Shown: positions 27,685 to 37,947 of the stretch, one piece after another
Position numbering within the stretch: the first letter of the stretch is position 1
Layout of the letters: the number at the start of each line of letters is the position of its first letter
From: Nitrospirillum iridis
GTDB lineage: Bacteria; Pseudomonadota; Alphaproteobacteria; Azospirillales; Azospirillaceae
Assembly (NCBI RefSeq): GCF_014205765.1
Contig: NZ_JACIIZ010000016.1
Span: 62,001-126,000, forward strand
Length of the DNA stretch: 64,000 nucleotides
Reading direction: 5' to 3'
Notes under the pieces: model-generated
The model's database searches: none
Told to the model about the DNA's origin: nothing
What the model saw: only the letters and a program-made list of their open reading frames with translations
Position numbers and translations under genes: made by a program

Positions 27685-28836
27685 ATGGAATTGACGCGTC
27701 GTCATGTGATCGCCGCTGGCGCGGGGGCCCTGTTGGCCCATGCGGCTCCGGCTGGCGCCGCCACCGCCCTGGGCCGGGATATCCACCAGGTGTTGGCGCG
27801 GGCTGGCATCCCCGGGGCGGCGGTGGGCTATGCCCGCGATGGCCAGGTGCGGTTCGTGTTGGCGCACGGCCACGCCGATCTCGCCACCCGCCGGCCGGTC
27901 ACGGCTGATACGGTGTTCCCCATCGCCTCCATCACCAAGACGGTGACGGCGGCGGCCATCCTGCGGCTGGCGGGGCAGGGGGCCGTGCGGCTGGACGATC
28001 CGGTGGCGCCCTATCTGGATTTCCCCCTGGTCAACCCGCACCAGTCGGACACGGCCATCACCTTCCGCCACCTGCTGACCCACACCTCCGGCATTTCGGA
28101 TGAGAAATACTACGCGGTGGGTGGGTTTCTGCGCCGGGGCGGCGACACGCCGATGGCGTTGCGCGACATGTTGGTGGGCTATCTGGTGCCGGGCGGTGCC
28201 TACTATGATGCGGATGGCTGCTACGCCGCGGCCGCGCCCGGCGGCGTCTGGGACTATTGCAATGTCGGCTTCGGCCTGCTGGGCTACTTGGCCGGCCGCA
28301 TCGGCGGCTTCGACGCGCGCATGGCGGTGCGCCAGTTCCTGATGGCTCCGCTGGGCATGCGCCACAGCTATTGGACCCTGGCGGAGGCGCCGGCCGCCCT
28401 CGCCGCCACGCCTTACGATTGGGTGGAGGGCGGGCCCCGGCCCGTTGCCACCATGGGTTTCCCCGATTGGGGGGCGGGGATGCTGCAATCCTCCGTCGCT
28501 GATTTCACCCGCTACGTCGGGGCTTGCGCCAACGACGGGGTGGTGGACGGCGTGCGCATCCTGCCGGCGGGGACGATGGCCCGGATGCTGACGCGCCAGC
28601 CGGCTCCCAACCTGCCCACCTGGCTGACGGGCCAGGGCTTGGGCTGGATGGCGGGGCCCCTGGACGGTGCCGACCGGTGGGAACATTGGGGCGGGGCGGA
28701 GGGCATCTTCACCGTGGCGTATCTGGATCCGGATCGGCGCCAGGGCGTCACCATATTGACCAATGCCACCGCCACCGATGTCACCAAGGTGGCGGTGAAG
28801 CAGGTCGCGGCGCGTCTGCTGCGGGACGGCGTGTAA
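27685..28836 (+). CDS. Exported serine hydrolase (class C beta-lactamase/esterase family)
   Basis: A 383-residue protein. The N-terminus 'MELTRRHVIAAGAGALLAHAAPAGA' has a twin-arginine start followed by a hydrophobic stretch, indicating Tat export. The active-site motif is Ser82-Ile-Thr-Lys85 (SxxK) and the second motif is Tyr191-Cys-Asn193 (YxN). 'HLLTHTSGI' is another family signature. The third motif is probably in 'WEHWGGAEGIFT'. Such proteins are peptidases, esterases or lactamases; the substrate cannot be told. AGGGG precedes the ATG. Confidence 0.9.
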   Translation: MELTRRHVIAAGAGALLAHAAPAGAATALGRDIHQVLARAGIPGAAVGYARDGQVRFVLAHGHADLATRRPVTADTVFPIASITKTVTAAAILRLAGQGAVRLDDPVAPYLDFPLVNPHQSDTAITFRHLLTHTSGISDEKYYAVGGFLRRGGDTPMALRDMLVGYLVPGGAYYDADGCYAAAAPGGVWDYCNVGFGLLGYLAGRIGGFDARMAVRQFLMAPLGMRHSYWTLAEAPAALAATPYDWVEGGPRPVATMGFPDWGAGMLQSSVADFTRYVGACANDGVVDGVRILPAGTMARMLTRQPAPNLPTWLTGQGLGWMAGPLDGADRWEHWGGAEGIFTVAYLDPDRRQGVTILTNATATDVTKVAVKQVAARLLRDGV

Positions 28837-29227
28837 GGGCCGCCCTTCAATGGCTTGCCAAACGCCCCCGCGTCTGGCGCCACGCTGCGTTGCGTTGCGG
28901 CATTCACGCGAACCTTGGCTTTTGCGTCTCATCCCCGTATGGTCCGCCTTGCCTGAGTGGCCGAGGGGCCCCCTGGCGCATGATACCGTTTGTCTTCGGC
29001 GTCCAAGTCGAAGATTAGGTCTGCGCCGCTTCCATAGCCCCGCTTCTTTCGGGGTTGTGTCTGCCGGATGGGTCCGGCTTTCCACACGTTCCGACGTCGC
29101 GCCGCTCTTTCGTTGGCTGATGCCGCTCGCCGCTTGTTCGGCCGGGGCGCGTGTCGGCTTGTCTGTTCGCGTGCCATTCCCGGGCGGGAAGGGCGCGGCG
29201 CTATTTTATACCGTGAAGGAAAGTCCC
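28837..29227 (+). other. Long leader before the DEAD-box helicase gene
   Basis: This 391-base stretch is open in the helicase frame but reads as arginine/proline/cysteine-rich non-protein sequence. It ends in AAGGAAAG next to the TTG start. It may be an untranslated leader, as is common for autoregulated RNA helicases, or hold a separate promoter. No defined element is recognised. Confidence 0.45.
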
Positions 29228-30880
29228 TTGGATTTGCCCGTTTCCGCTGAAAACGAAGTCATCGAAACCGAAATCCTCGCCGAGGTTGCCGCCGTCGTTG
29301 ATGATGGCCGCACCAGCTTCGCCGACCTTGGCCTCGCCTCCGCCCTGATCAAGGCGCTGGAAGAGGTCGGCTACGAATACCCCACCCCCATTCAGGAGCA
29401 GGCCATTCCGGTCGCCCTGGAAGGCCGCGACCTGATCGCGTCCGCCAACACCGGCACCGGCAAGACCGCCGCCTTCGTGCTGCCGGCCCTGCACCGCATG
29501 GCGACCACGCCGCGGCCGCTGAGCGCCGAGGGCCTGCAGACCTTCGGGCCCCGCCTGCTGGTGCTGACCCCCACCCGCGAGCTGGCGACCCAGGTGATGG
29601 AGGCCGTCCGCGCCTATTCCAAATACAGCCGCGTCCACACCCTGGCCATCCTGGGCGGCATGCCCTACCGCCAGCAGCTGGAAATGCTGCGCCGCCGGGT
29701 CGACCTGGTGGTGGCCACCCCCGGCCGCCTGATCGACCATCTGGAGCGTGGCCGCCTGGACCTGTCCACCGTCGAGATGCTGGTGCTGGACGAGGCCGAC
29801 CGCATGCTGGACATGGGCTTCCTGGAGCCCGTGGAGATGATCGCCAACGCCTGCCCGGCCAACCGGCAGACCCTGCTGTTCACCGCTACGGTGGACAAGG
29901 CCATGGTGCGCCTGGCCGGCAACCTGCTGAAGAACCCGCAGCGCATTGACGTCGCCGGCGGCAGCGTCAACGTCAGCGCCATCGAACAGCGTTTCCTGCG
30001 GGCCGATGGCCTGGAGCACAAGGAAAAGCTGCTGGCCCACCTGGTGTCCGACCCGACCCTGAACAAGGGCATCGTCTTCGCCGCCACCAAGCGCGACGCC
30101 GATCGTCTGGCCGAAAGCCTGTCGGAGGCCGGCTACGCCGCCGCGCCGCTGCATGGCGACATGCGCCAGCAGGAGCGTAACCGCACGGTCCAGGCCCTGC
30201 GCTCCGGCCGCGTCCGTCTGCTGGTGGCCACCGATGTGGCCGCCCGCGGCATCGACGTGCCGGACGTGACCCATGTCATCAACTTCGACCTGCCGCGCCA
30301 GGCCGAGGACTATGTGCACCGCATCGGCCGCACCGGTCGCGCCGGCAACACCGGCAACGCCTACAGCCTGTACACGCGGCATGAATGGGGCCTGGTGCGT
30401 GGCATCGAGGGCTACACCCAGACCCGCGCCGTGGAACACGTCATCCCCGGCCTGGAGCCGCGTGAGATGCCCAAGCGTCCGGCCGGCGGCCCCGGCGGCG
30501 CGCCGGGTGGCCGTCCGCGCAAGCCGGGCTTCGGCGGTCCGGGCGGCGGCTACAAGCCGGGTGGTTTCAAGCACGGCGCCGGCAAGCCCGACGGTTTCCG
30601 CGCTGACGGCCCCCGGGGTGAAGGCCCGCGTGGCGACGCCCCCCGTGGCGAGCGCAGCGAGGGCGGCTTCAAGAAGTTCGGTGGCCCCCGCGCCGATGGT
30701 CCGCATCGCCAGGACCGTCCGGCCCGCGCGCCCGCCGGCCATGGTGGTGGCTTCCATCCGCTGGACGGCGCCAAGCCGGCCCGTGACGGGGCCCGCACCC
30801 ACAGCGGTCCGCGCCCCGCGCGGGTCCAGGGTGAAGGCGGGACGGGGGGCTTGCGCCGCCCGCGTTCTTCCGCCAATTAA
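29228..30880 (+). CDS. rhlE: DEAD-box ATP-dependent RNA helicase (RhlE-like)
   Basis: A 550-residue helicase that unwinds RNA duplexes using ATP. Motifs in order: Q motif 'YPTPIQEQAIP', Walker A 'ASANTGTGKTAAF', 'PTRELATQV', 'TPGRLIDHL', 'VLDEADRMLDMGF', 'LFTATVD', 'LLVATDVAARGIDVPDVTHVINFD' and 'HRIGRTGRAG'. The last ~130 residues are a basic glycine/arginine/proline-rich tail (RGE/RAD units) suited to RNA binding. TTG at 29228 is chosen because AAGGAAAG lies just upstream; GTG 29213 is possible. Frame continuity to 28850 is probably accidental. Confidence 0.9.
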   Translation: MDLPVSAENEVIETEILAEVAAVVDDGRTSFADLGLASALIKALEEVGYEYPTPIQEQAIPVALEGRDLIASANTGTGKTAAFVLPALHRMATTPRPLSAEGLQTFGPRLLVLTPTRELATQVMEAVRAYSKYSRVHTLAILGGMPYRQQLEMLRRRVDLVVATPGRLIDHLERGRLDLSTVEMLVLDEADRMLDMGFLEPVEMIANACPANRQTLLFTATVDKAMVRLAGNLLKNPQRIDVAGGSVNVSAIEQRFLRADGLEHKEKLLAHLVSDPTLNKGIVFAATKRDADRLAESLSEAGYAAAPLHGDMRQQERNRTVQALRSGRVRLLVATDVAARGIDVPDVTHVINFDLPRQAEDYVHRIGRTGRAGNTGNAYSLYTRHEWGLVRGIEGYTQTRAVEHVIPGLEPREMPKRPAGGPGGAPGGRPRKPGFGGPGGGYKPGGFKHGAGKPDGFRADGPRGEGPRGDAPRGERSEGGFKKFGGPRADGPHRQDRPARAPAGHGGGFHPLDGAKPARDGARTHSGPRPARVQGEGGTGGLRRPRSSAN

Positions 30881-30895
30881 TTCCCGCGTCTGATC

Positions 30896-30926
30896 ACGGG
30901 GCCACCTTCGCGGGTGGCCCCGTTTT
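30896..30926 (+). terminator. Intrinsic terminator after the helicase gene
   Basis: ACGGGGCCACC and GGTGGCCCCGT form a perfect 11-base stem with a 6-base loop (TTCGCG) followed by TTTTC. Confidence 0.92.
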
Positions 30927-30960
30927 CGCCTTCAAGCCTTACAGCCAAGTTCCAGGTTCC

Positions 30961-32574
<1,614 letters not shown>

Positions 32575-32690
32575 GGCGAAGCCATTATCCGGAAAGGACG
32601 AAATGGCGCATCGGCCGGATGGCGCGGTGACATGGTCGGGGGCCGGGCGGTATCATCCGCAGCGGAACGGTACTGTCGGAAGGCGTTGAG

Positions 32691-34085
32691 ATGGCGGGTG
32701 CTTCCCGTTCAAACGGTCGCGGCTTCGGCCTGACGCGTCGCGGTCTGGTCGGTGGTCTGGCGTTGGCGCCCTGGCTGACGGCCGGCTTGACCGGCGTGGC
32801 CGGGGCCGTGGCCAGTCGTCCCGGCCCCATCCGGCCGGGACGGTCGGTGGTGGTCATCGGGGCGGGCTTGGCCGGCCTGGCGGCGGCGCGGGCGCTGCGC
32901 ACCGCCGGGGCCGAGGTGACGATCCTGGAGGCCCGTCCCCGTCTGGGCGGCCGGGCCTGGACCGAATCCAAGCCGTTCGGCTTTCCCTATGACATCGGCT
33001 GCGCCTCGCTGGAAGCGACGGAGGACAATCCGCTGCGCCGGCTGCTGGATGAGCACGGCATGGAAACCGTGCCGGACGACGGCGCCGACGATCTGCTGTT
33101 CTTCGACGCGAAGGAGGCCGACGCCAGCACGGCCAGTGCCGCCGGTGACGCCATCGACCGGCTGGAACGGGCGGTGAAGGACGCCGGCCGCGGCCAGGTC
33201 GACCGCTCGGCCGCCGAACTGCTGCCCGATCTGGGGCCCCTGGGGCAATTGGCGGTGGGACTGGTGGGGCCGCTGGATTTCGGTGTGGAGCTCAAGGACC
33301 TTTCCAGCCTGGACGCCGCCCGCCGCCCGGACGCGGAGGCGGCGCTGTGGTTCCCGCGCGGCATCGGCACGGCGGTGGCGTCGCTGGCCAAGGAAATGGC
33401 GCGCGACGTCAAGATCACCCTGTCCTGCCCCGTCAGCCGCATCGACTGGTCGGGTGCCGGTGTGCGCGTCACCACGCCCAAGGGCGTGGTCAGCGCCGAC
33501 GCCGCCATCATCACCGTGCCGATCGCCGTGCTGGCCGCCGGCGGTGTCGCCTTCGATCCGCCCCTGCCGGACACCGTGCGCGCGGCCTTCGATGGTTTGG
33601 CCACCGGCTTGGTCAACCGCATCGCGCTGGGCTACAAGCCCGACAGCCTGGACTGCGATCCCTTCACCGCCCTGGACCAGGTGCGGGGCGACGGCCGGGT
33701 GCTGGATTTGTGCCTGCGCCCCTTCGGCCGGGACCTGGCCTTCGCCACCGTCGGCGGCGACCTGGCTCGCCAGTTGGAACAGGCCAAGGACCACGAGGCG
33801 GTGGACCTGGTGCGCGACGCGGTGGCTGACGTCTTCGGCTCGCTGACCCGCCGGCAGGTCACCGCCTGGCACGTCAGCCGCTGGGGCGCCGATCCCTATT
33901 CCCTGGGCTCGATGACCGCGGCCAAGCCCGGCCATGCCGAGGCGCGGCGGGTGCTGGCGGAGCCGGTGGGCGACCGGCTGTGCTTCGCCGGCGAGGCCTG
34001 TTCGCTGAACTGGCCCGGCTGGCTGCCGGGGGCGTATGAGACGGGCGTGGCCGCCGCCGCCCGGGTGCTGACCCTGCCATCCTGA
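32691..34085 (+). CDS. Tat-exported flavin amine oxidase-like protein
   Basis: A 464-residue FAD protein. The N-terminus has a Tat signal ('LTRRGLVGGLALAPWLTAGLTG'). The dinucleotide fold 'SVVVIGAGLAGLAAARALRTAGAEVTILEARPRLGGRAWT' follows at about residues 50-90. The C-terminal FAD contact 'RLCFAGEACSLNWPGWLPGAYETGVAAA' matches monoamine oxidase/polyamine oxidase-type enzymes. It probably oxidises an amine in the periplasm; the substrate is unknown. GGAAGG is upstream of the ATG. Confidence 0.9.
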   Translation: MAGASRSNGRGFGLTRRGLVGGLALAPWLTAGLTGVAGAVASRPGPIRPGRSVVVIGAGLAGLAAARALRTAGAEVTILEARPRLGGRAWTESKPFGFPYDIGCASLEATEDNPLRRLLDEHGMETVPDDGADDLLFFDAKEADASTASAAGDAIDRLERAVKDAGRGQVDRSAAELLPDLGPLGQLAVGLVGPLDFGVELKDLSSLDAARRPDAEAALWFPRGIGTAVASLAKEMARDVKITLSCPVSRIDWSGAGVRVTTPKGVVSADAAIITVPIAVLAAGGVAFDPPLPDTVRAAFDGLATGLVNRIALGYKPDSLDCDPFTALDQVRGDGRVLDLCLRPFGRDLAFATVGGDLARQLEQAKDHEAVDLVRDAVADVFGSLTRRQVTAWHVSRWGADPYSLGSMTAAKPGHAEARRVLAEPVGDRLCFAGEACSLNWPGWLPGAYETGVAAAARVLTLPS

Positions 34086-34328
34086 CCCTGGACCGTTCGG
34101 CGGCGGGCCGTTTCATCGCTTTTGCGAAACGATAAAGATTAGATCGGTCCCCGGATGGGGCGGTGCCCGCCGATTTTGTTGAAAGGAAGGGTTAACGTCT
34201 TCATGATTATATGAGCCTGCCCCGGATCGGGGCGGGACTGTGGGCCTTACCCGAACGAATGTTCCCAGGCGGATGTTTTGGGGATGGACGTTCGAACCGG
34301 GCCCGGTTGGCAAGCGTTGCGGGGTAGC

Positions 34329-34865
34329 ATGACGGCCATCGAGACGGATGGTGGGGGCGAGCAGGAACTGCCGCGAAAGAAGTTCAGCGGCAAGAAGATC
34401 GTCATGTTCGTGGTGGTGCCGCTGCTGCTCATCGCGCTCATCGCCGGCGGCCTGATCTTCAGTGGCCTGCTGGATGGCCTGCTGGGCAAGAAGAAGGCGG
34501 AGGAGGTGGAGGAAAAACCCGCCGCCGCGGAGGAGGCGTACGACCCGAAGGCGCCCCCGGTGTTCTTCCCCTTGGGCGAGTTGTTGATCAACCTGCAGAC
34601 CAACGAGCGGCGGCCGGCCTTCCTCAAGCTGAAGATCCAGCTGGAAATCTACAAGGAGGAGGACAAGGCCAAGCTGACCCTGGCGACGCCGCGCATTGTC
34701 GACACCTTCCAGACCTATCTGCGCGAACTGCGCCTGGACGATCTGAAGGGCTCGGCCGGCATCTACCGCCTGCGCGAGGAATTGCTGCAGCGGGTGAACG
34801 CGGCTGCCGCGCCGGTGCGGGTGAGGGACGTGTTGTTTGAGGAAATTCTGGTACAATCCCAGTGA
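34329..34865 (+). CDS. fliL: Flagellar basal body-associated protein FliL
   Basis: A 178-residue single-span membrane protein around the stator/rotor. A basic N-terminus 'PRKKFSGKKIVMFVVVPLLLIALIAGGLIF' forms the membrane helix. A glutamate/alanine linker leads to the periplasmic FliL domain ('FFPLGELLINLQTNERRPAFLKLKIQLEIY', 'PRIVDTFQTYLRELRLDDLKGSAGIYRLREELLQRVNAA', ending 'VLFEEILVQSQ'). Alternative starts are ATG 34284 and TTG 34278. It opens the motor gene cluster. Confidence 0.93.
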   Translation: MTAIETDGGGEQELPRKKFSGKKIVMFVVVPLLLIALIAGGLIFSGLLDGLLGKKKAEEVEEKPAAAEEAYDPKAPPVFFPLGELLINLQTNERRPAFLKLKIQLEIYKEEDKAKLTLATPRIVDTFQTYLRELRLDDLKGSAGIYRLREELLQRVNAAAAPVRVRDVLFEEILVQSQ

Positions 34866-34989
34866 CATGCGTCGTGTCGTCCGGACGGTGGACGCGACGT
34901 TGGCTGCGGTGGGAGTCGGGTGTGCGCTGGCATGGATATTGCCGCCGCGATAATCGTAGAATGGCCTGGTACGTGCATGCGTCTGAACC

Positions 34990-35027
34990 ATCGGTCCCCC
35001 TGGGGGTTTAGGGGGAATCGGTCCCCC
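34990..35027. repeat. Direct repeat with GC hairpins between fliL and fliM
   Basis: ATCGGTCCCCC occurs at 34990-35000 and again at 35017-35027. The CCCCC/GGGGG runs can form alternative hairpins, one of which would lie 36 bases before the fliM start. It could attenuate or reset translation between the two genes. Confidence 0.5.
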
Positions 35028-35063
35028 GCATGCGACGAGATTTGGACGCTGGAGCGCTGACCG

Positions 35064-36143
35064 ATGCCGGATCCGCAGGAGCTGAGTGAAGAGGAACGCA
35101 TGGCCGCCGAATGGGCGGCCTTGGCGGACGAGGGCGCCGGCGACAGCGGTTTCGGCGACATGGGCGGCGGGGCGACCCGCGTCCTGAACCAGGACGAAAT
35201 CGACAGCCTGCTGGGCTTCGACAAGGATGGCGCCGGCGACGGCGACAATTCCGGCATCATGGCGCTGGTCAACTCGGCGCTGGTGAACTACGAACGCCTG
35301 CCCATGCTGGAGGTGGTCTTCGACCGCCTGGTCCGCATGATGTCGACCTCCCTGCGCAACTTCACCTCCGACAACGTGGAAGTCAGCCTGGACCAGATCT
35401 CCTCGGTCCGCTTCGGCGACTATCTGAACTCCATTCCGCTGCCCGCCATGCTGGCCGTCTGCAAGGCGGAGGAGTGGGACAATTATGGCCTGATGGTCAT
35501 CGATTCGGCGCTGATCTATTCCATCGTCGACGTGCTGCTGGGCGGCCGGCGCGGCACGGCGGCCATGCGCATCGAGGGCCGGCCCTACACCACCATCGAG
35601 CGCAACCTGGTGGAGCGCATGGTGCACGTGGTGCTGTCCGACCTGTCGGCGGCCTTCGACCCGCTGTCGCCCGTCACCTTCCGTTTCGACCGGCTGGAAA
35701 CCAACCCGCGTTTCGCCACCATCGCCCGCCAGGCCAACGCCGCCGTGCTGGTCAAGCTGCGCATTGATATGGAGGATCGCGGCGGCCGGCTGGAACTGCT
35801 GATCCCCTACGCCACCCTGGAACCCGTGCGCGAACTGCTGCTGCAGATGTTCATGGGTGAAAAGTTTGGCCGGGACAGCATCTGGGAAACCCACTTGGCC
35901 AGCGAGCTGTGGATGACCGATGTGCATCTGTCGGCGGTGCTGGATGAGATCACGCTGTCGCTCTACGACGTGCTGAACTGGAAGGTTGGGTCGCGCGTGC
36001 TGTTGAACGTGGCGCCCGACGACACCATCGAGCTGCGCTGTGGCGACGTGCCCATGTTCCTGGGCCGCATGGGGCGCAAGGGCGGCAACATCGCCGTCCG
36101 CATCGACCGTGAGGCGCCCAAGCCGGAGAGCGCGCCGACATGA
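35064..36143 (+). CDS. fliM: Flagellar motor switch protein FliM
   Basis: A 359-residue C-ring protein that binds CheY~P and sets rotation direction. The CheY-docking motif 'LNQDEIDSLLGFD' is at residues about 41-53 rather than at the extreme N-terminus, so there is an acidic extension of ~40 residues. The middle CheC-like domain and C-terminal SpoA domain ('VGSRVLLNVAPDDTIELRCGDVPMFLGRMGRKGGNIAVRI') are complete. The last bases overlap the next gene by four. Confidence 0.96.
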   Translation: MPDPQELSEEERMAAEWAALADEGAGDSGFGDMGGGATRVLNQDEIDSLLGFDKDGAGDGDNSGIMALVNSALVNYERLPMLEVVFDRLVRMMSTSLRNFTSDNVEVSLDQISSVRFGDYLNSIPLPAMLAVCKAEEWDNYGLMVIDSALIYSIVDVLLGGRRGTAAMRIEGRPYTTIERNLVERMVHVVLSDLSAAFDPLSPVTFRFDRLETNPRFATIARQANAAVLVKLRIDMEDRGGRLELLIPYATLEPVRELLLQMFMGEKFGRDSIWETHLASELWMTDVHLSAVLDEITLSLYDVLNWKVGSRVLLNVAPDDTIELRCGDVPMFLGRMGRKGGNIAVRIDREAPKPESAPT

Positions 36144-36982
36144 GCCTGACCATCCTGCTTTCCCTGGCATTGGACGTGGTGGTGGGCGGCCTGCTGGTCG
36201 CCACCATCATTTACGCCTTGCGCCTGAACCGCCAGATCGCCCAGCTGCGTGACAGCCGGGGGGAGATGGAATCCCTGGTGCGGGAGTTCAGCGAGGCCAC
36301 CGCCCAGGCCGACGCCGGCGTGAAGGGCATGCGCAAGGCCGCCGCCGAATCCGGCGAGGCGTTGCAGTACCTGATCGGTCGCGCCGACAAGATGCGGGAA
36401 GAGCTGGATCAGATCGTGCAGGCGGCCGACGCCTTGGCCGGCCGGCTGGAGTCCGCCGCCGGTCGCGCCCGCGCCAACGGCGCCGAGACGCCGCGCGATA
36501 CCCGGCCCGAACCCCGTGAGATCCCCCGCGCCGAAGCCTTGCGCGGCAGCGCCGCTGGTGCCGGTCATCGGCCCGAACCGGCGCGCACCGGCGCCATACG
36601 CCCCGATCCGCGGCCCATGCCGGCTCGGCTGGAAGGGGAAAGGGGGGGGCCAGACCGGTCCGCCACCGAGCGTCCGGTAGCCGAGCGCCAGATGGTGGAC
36701 CGCCAGGCGGTCGAGCGTATGGCGGCTGAGTATTTCAATGGGGAGCGCGGGGGGGAGCGCGGGCCGGAACGGGCCCCCCGGCCGGACCGCGCGCCGGATC
36801 GTTTTGGCGCCGATGCGGGGTTGGATGACGGCCGTCCCGCGCCCCGCGCCGTGCCCGCCCGCCTGCCGGCACCCGGCGGCGGGGCCCCTGTGGGCGGCGA
36901 CGCGCCGACCGGGGCGCAGCCGGAAGCCCGCTCGCGCGCCGAGCGTGAACTGCTGCAGGCCTTGGAGAATATGCGTCAATGA
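36140..36982 (+). CDS. DUF6468 flagellar-cluster membrane protein
   Basis: A 280-residue protein with one N-terminal membrane helix ('ILLSLALDVVVGGLLVATIIYALRL'), a coiled-coil/helical segment (about 30-110) matching the DUF6468 pattern 'LNRQIAQLRDSRGEMESLVREFSEATAQADAGVKGMR', and a long disordered arginine/proline-rich tail. The DUF6468 family occurs in alphaproteobacterial flagellar clusters with unknown function. It overlaps fliM and the MotE-family gene by four bases each (ATGA), implying tight co-expression. Probably a motor accessory factor. Confidence 0.8.
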   Translation: MSLTILLSLALDVVVGGLLVATIIYALRLNRQIAQLRDSRGEMESLVREFSEATAQADAGVKGMRKAAAESGEALQYLIGRADKMREELDQIVQAADALAGRLESAAGRARANGAETPRDTRPEPREIPRAEALRGSAAGAGHRPEPARTGAIRPDPRPMPARLEGERGGPDRSATERPVAERQMVDRQAVERMAAEYFNGERGGERGPERAPRPDRAPDRFGADAGLDDGRPAPRAVPARLPAPGGGAPVGGDAPTGAQPEARSRAERELLQALENMRQ

Positions 36983-37866
36983 CGGCCGAGCCCACGCTTC
37001 CCCGGCAGGGCCGGCCCGCCGCGGCCGTTCCCAAGGCCGCCGCCCCGATACCTCCGGGGGGCCGGACGCAACGCCCGGCGCCGACCGGCGCGCGCGCGGT
37101 GACCGCCAAAGCCGGGCGTGGCGCCAAGAAGGAGGAGGGGCCCAAGCCGCGCCGCCTGCGCGTGCGCCTGCTGCCCGCCACCATATTCGCCGCCGTGCTG
37201 TTGCTGGGGGCCCGGGTCACCGACGTGTGGTGGACATTGACCGTGGGGGCGGCCCCGCCCGAGGTGCCGGCGGCGAAGGCTCAAGCCCCGGCCCAGGCGG
37301 CGCCCGCTTCCGGGGCCAAACCGGCGGACACCCCGGCACCCAAGCCGGCGGAGGGGGCCAAGGCGCCGGCGGGTGAGGCCAAGGGCAAGGCCGCCGAAGT
37401 CGAGGGCGGCAAGCCCGAACCCTCGGGCAGCCCGACGGACGGCCAGAGCTTCACCCCCAAGGACGTGGAGCTGCTGCAACGCCTGGCGGAGCGGCGCGAG
37501 GCCCTGGATTCGCGGGAGCGCGACCTGGACCAGCGCGAGGCCCTGTTGCAAGTGGCGACCCAGCGGCTGGACCAGAAGCTGACGGAGATGCAGGCACTGA
37601 GGAAGCAGCTGGATGGCCTGGTCAACCAGGTGAACGCCGACCAGGCGCAGCAGCTGGACAGTCTGGTCAAGATTTACGAGACGATGAAGCCGCCCGAGGC
37701 CGCCCGCATTTTCGAGGCCATGGACGACAAGGTGCTGTTGAACGTCATCAGCCGCATGAAGGAAGCCAAGGCGGCGCCCGTGCTGGCCGCCATGACGCCC
37801 AAGCGGGCGGAGCAGGTGACCACCATGCTGGCCGACCGCAAGAAATTGCCCAGCGTACCGCAATGA
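36979..37866 (+). CDS. MotE-family flagellar motor protein
   Basis: A 295-residue protein: basic proline-rich N-terminus, one membrane span (about 66-86, 'LLPATIFAAVLLLGARVTDVWW'), a proline/alanine linker, a coiled coil (about 160-225) and a C-terminal MgtE_N-like helical domain ('LVKIYETMKPPEAARIFEAMDDKVLLNVISRMKEAKAAPVLAAMTPKRAEQVTTML'). In Sinorhizobium MotE is a periplasmic chaperone for the stator-associated protein MotC; the same role is not proven here. No motC is seen nearby. Confidence 0.85.
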   Translation: MTAEPTLPRQGRPAAAVPKAAAPIPPGGRTQRPAPTGARAVTAKAGRGAKKEEGPKPRRLRVRLLPATIFAAVLLLGARVTDVWWTLTVGAAPPEVPAAKAQAPAQAAPASGAKPADTPAPKPAEGAKAPAGEAKGKAAEVEGGKPEPSGSPTDGQSFTPKDVELLQRLAERREALDSRERDLDQREALLQVATQRLDQKLTEMQALRKQLDGLVNQVNADQAQQLDSLVKIYETMKPPEAARIFEAMDDKVLLNVISRMKEAKAAPVLAAMTPKRAEQVTTMLADRKKLPSVPQ

Positions 37867-37947
37867 TTTGAGCCGTGCGGGCCTCGCCCGCGATGAACCC
37901 TGTCCAGCCCCGCCCCCCGGGACCTTTTCCCGGGATCTTTTGACGAG

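Noticed and set aside
28950-29030. tRNA-like sequence (GCCTGAGTGGCCGAGGGG)
   Set aside because: It looks like part of a serine or leucine tRNA D-arm, but no matching acceptor, anticodon or T arm follows.
28850-29227. N-terminal 126-residue extension of the DEAD-box helicase
   Set aside because: Composition is unlike protein, and a ribosome-binding site with TTG start lies at 29228.
29201-30802. 533-residue minus-strand open frame
   Set aside because: It is antisense to the helicase; long antisense frames are expected in GC-rich genes with third-position bias. The same applies to large frames opposite prfC, alaS, cckA, the MCP and others.
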